A DNA stretch of 13,952 nt from JBEKYH01 sp049511115 (GTDB lineage Bacteria; Planctomycetota; Phycisphaerae; Tepidisphaerales; Tepidisphaeraceae): positions 1 through 13,952 of the forward strand of contig JBEKYH010000103.1 of assembly GCA_049511115.1 (NCBI GenBank), given 5' to 3'. The notes under the pieces are model-generated. The model had not been told where the DNA came from, made no database searches, and saw only the letters and a program-made list of their open reading frames with translations. Shown here piece by piece: positions 13,556 through 13,952 of the stretch (position 1 is the stretch's first letter; each line of letters starts with the position of its first letter). The position numbers and the translations under genes are program-made.

Positions 13556-13952
13556 TTGTCTGTCACCCAGGATACGAACACCGCGCTTCCTGCCCAGGCC
13601 CAGCCCTCCGCCGGACCAGCCGCGCCAATCACGTCGCCAAAACCTGCCGGCCGCATGGTCCAGCTCGACGTTCTTCGCGGGGTGGCCATTCTCCTGGTAA
13701 TGGGGCGGCATTTCGCCGTCAGTCCCACCCAGGCCGGCTGGCTCAGCTTCCCCGCTGGCGTCTGGTACGTCTTCGGCTGGACCGGCGTCGACCTCTTTTT
13801 CGTCCTCAGCGGGTTTCTCGTCGGCGGCCTGCTCCTGGGCGAACTCCGCAAATACGGCCGCCTCGATGTCTTCCGCTTCATCATCCGCCGCATCTTCAAA
13901 ATCTGGCCCGCCTATTACGTACTGGTTCTTGGCAGCATCGCCATCCACGCCA
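13556..13952 (+). CDS. acyltransferase-3 family membrane protein (N-terminal part, runs off window)
   Basis: The visible 132 codons encode the N-terminus of an OafA/YrhL-type acyltransferase. The TTG start at 13556 has GAGG seven bases upstream and gives a 33-residue Pro/Ala/Gln-rich cytoplasmic lead. The first conserved motif follows, VQLDVLRGVAILLVMGRHF, with the family's Arg and intramembrane His. A second hydrophobic hairpin reads GWTGVDLFFVLSGFLVGGLL, followed by FIIRRIFKIWPAYY. Such enzymes have about ten membrane helices and transfer acetyl or other acyl groups to sugars of LPS, exopolysaccharide or peptidoglycan. The later ATG at 13655 is a possible alternative start, but it would begin directly at the motif and has no ribosome site. 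The 3' end is outside the window, so full length and any fused SGNH domain are unknown. Confidence 0.9.
   Translation, partial: MSVTQDTNTALPAQAQPSAGPAAPITSPKPAGRMVQLDVLRGVAILLVMGRHFAVSPTQAGWLSFPAGVWYVFGWTGVDLFFVLSGFLVGGLLLGELRKYGRLDVFRFIIRRIFKIWPAYYVLVLGSIAIHA

Noticed and set aside
12962..13948. Minus-strand open frame of 328 codons at the end of the window
   Set aside because: Its translation is Asp/Glu/Gly-rich low complexity and it is antisense to the GGDEF domain and the acyltransferase-3 gene.

Overview
The window is chromosomal DNA from a GC-rich, diderm bacterium. The best guess is a planctomycete, probably of the Phycisphaerae type. The reasons are an LPS-export ATPase (lptB), secreted proteins whose mature N-termini begin with TTQP/ATQP-like low-complexity tails, a DUF2092-like domain fused to thioredoxin, long intergenic gaps filled with short oligomer tracts, and frequent non-ATG starts. 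This assignment is inference from gene style; no rRNA or other marker is present except trpS.

Layout. (1) 1-1523: an IS110-family insertion sequence on the minus strand with an intact 449-aa DEDD/serine recombinase, bounded by a 10-bp direct repeat. (2) 1524-1959: a non-coding stretch with a 69-nt imperfect hairpin and the first GTGACAAG octamer tracts. (3) 1960-2601: a four-helix membrane protein bracketed by a perfect 28-bp inverted repeat built of the same octamer. (4) 4782-2702, minus: a probable three-gene unit made of a transglutaminase-like protein, an MBOAT/wax-synthase-like acyltransferase and a small membrane partner overlapping it by one base. (5) 5536-4871, minus: a two-helix membrane protein. 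Upstream of it lies a nested palindromic repeat (5589-5775). (6) 6898-5807, minus: trpS. (7) 7069-8172: a lower-GC orphan membrane protein, convergent with a small cysteine-rich protein (8546-8184, minus). (8) 8876-11604: lptB, then two related thioredoxin-fold secreted proteins, the second fused to a DUF2092/LolA-like domain. (9) 11936-13429: an HDOD-GGDEF signalling protein. (10) 13556 to the window end: the N-terminal part of an acyltransferase-3 membrane enzyme.

How the parts relate. Most genes are housekeeping or envelope genes without tight pathway linkage: LPS export, thiol redox in the periplasm, O-/acyl-transfer at the membrane, tRNA charging and probable c-di-GMP signalling. I see no defence island, CRISPR array, tRNA or rRNA gene. 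The most unusual content is non-coding. Three unrelated short words (GTGACAAG, CACAGAGGA with CGCGAAGA, and AAGGGGTTC) each occur as tandem tracts in inverted orientation. The IS110 element appears to sit in a palindrome made partly of the first word, and its RNA-guided (bridge RNA) recombination system would need a guide RNA that I can only localise roughly.
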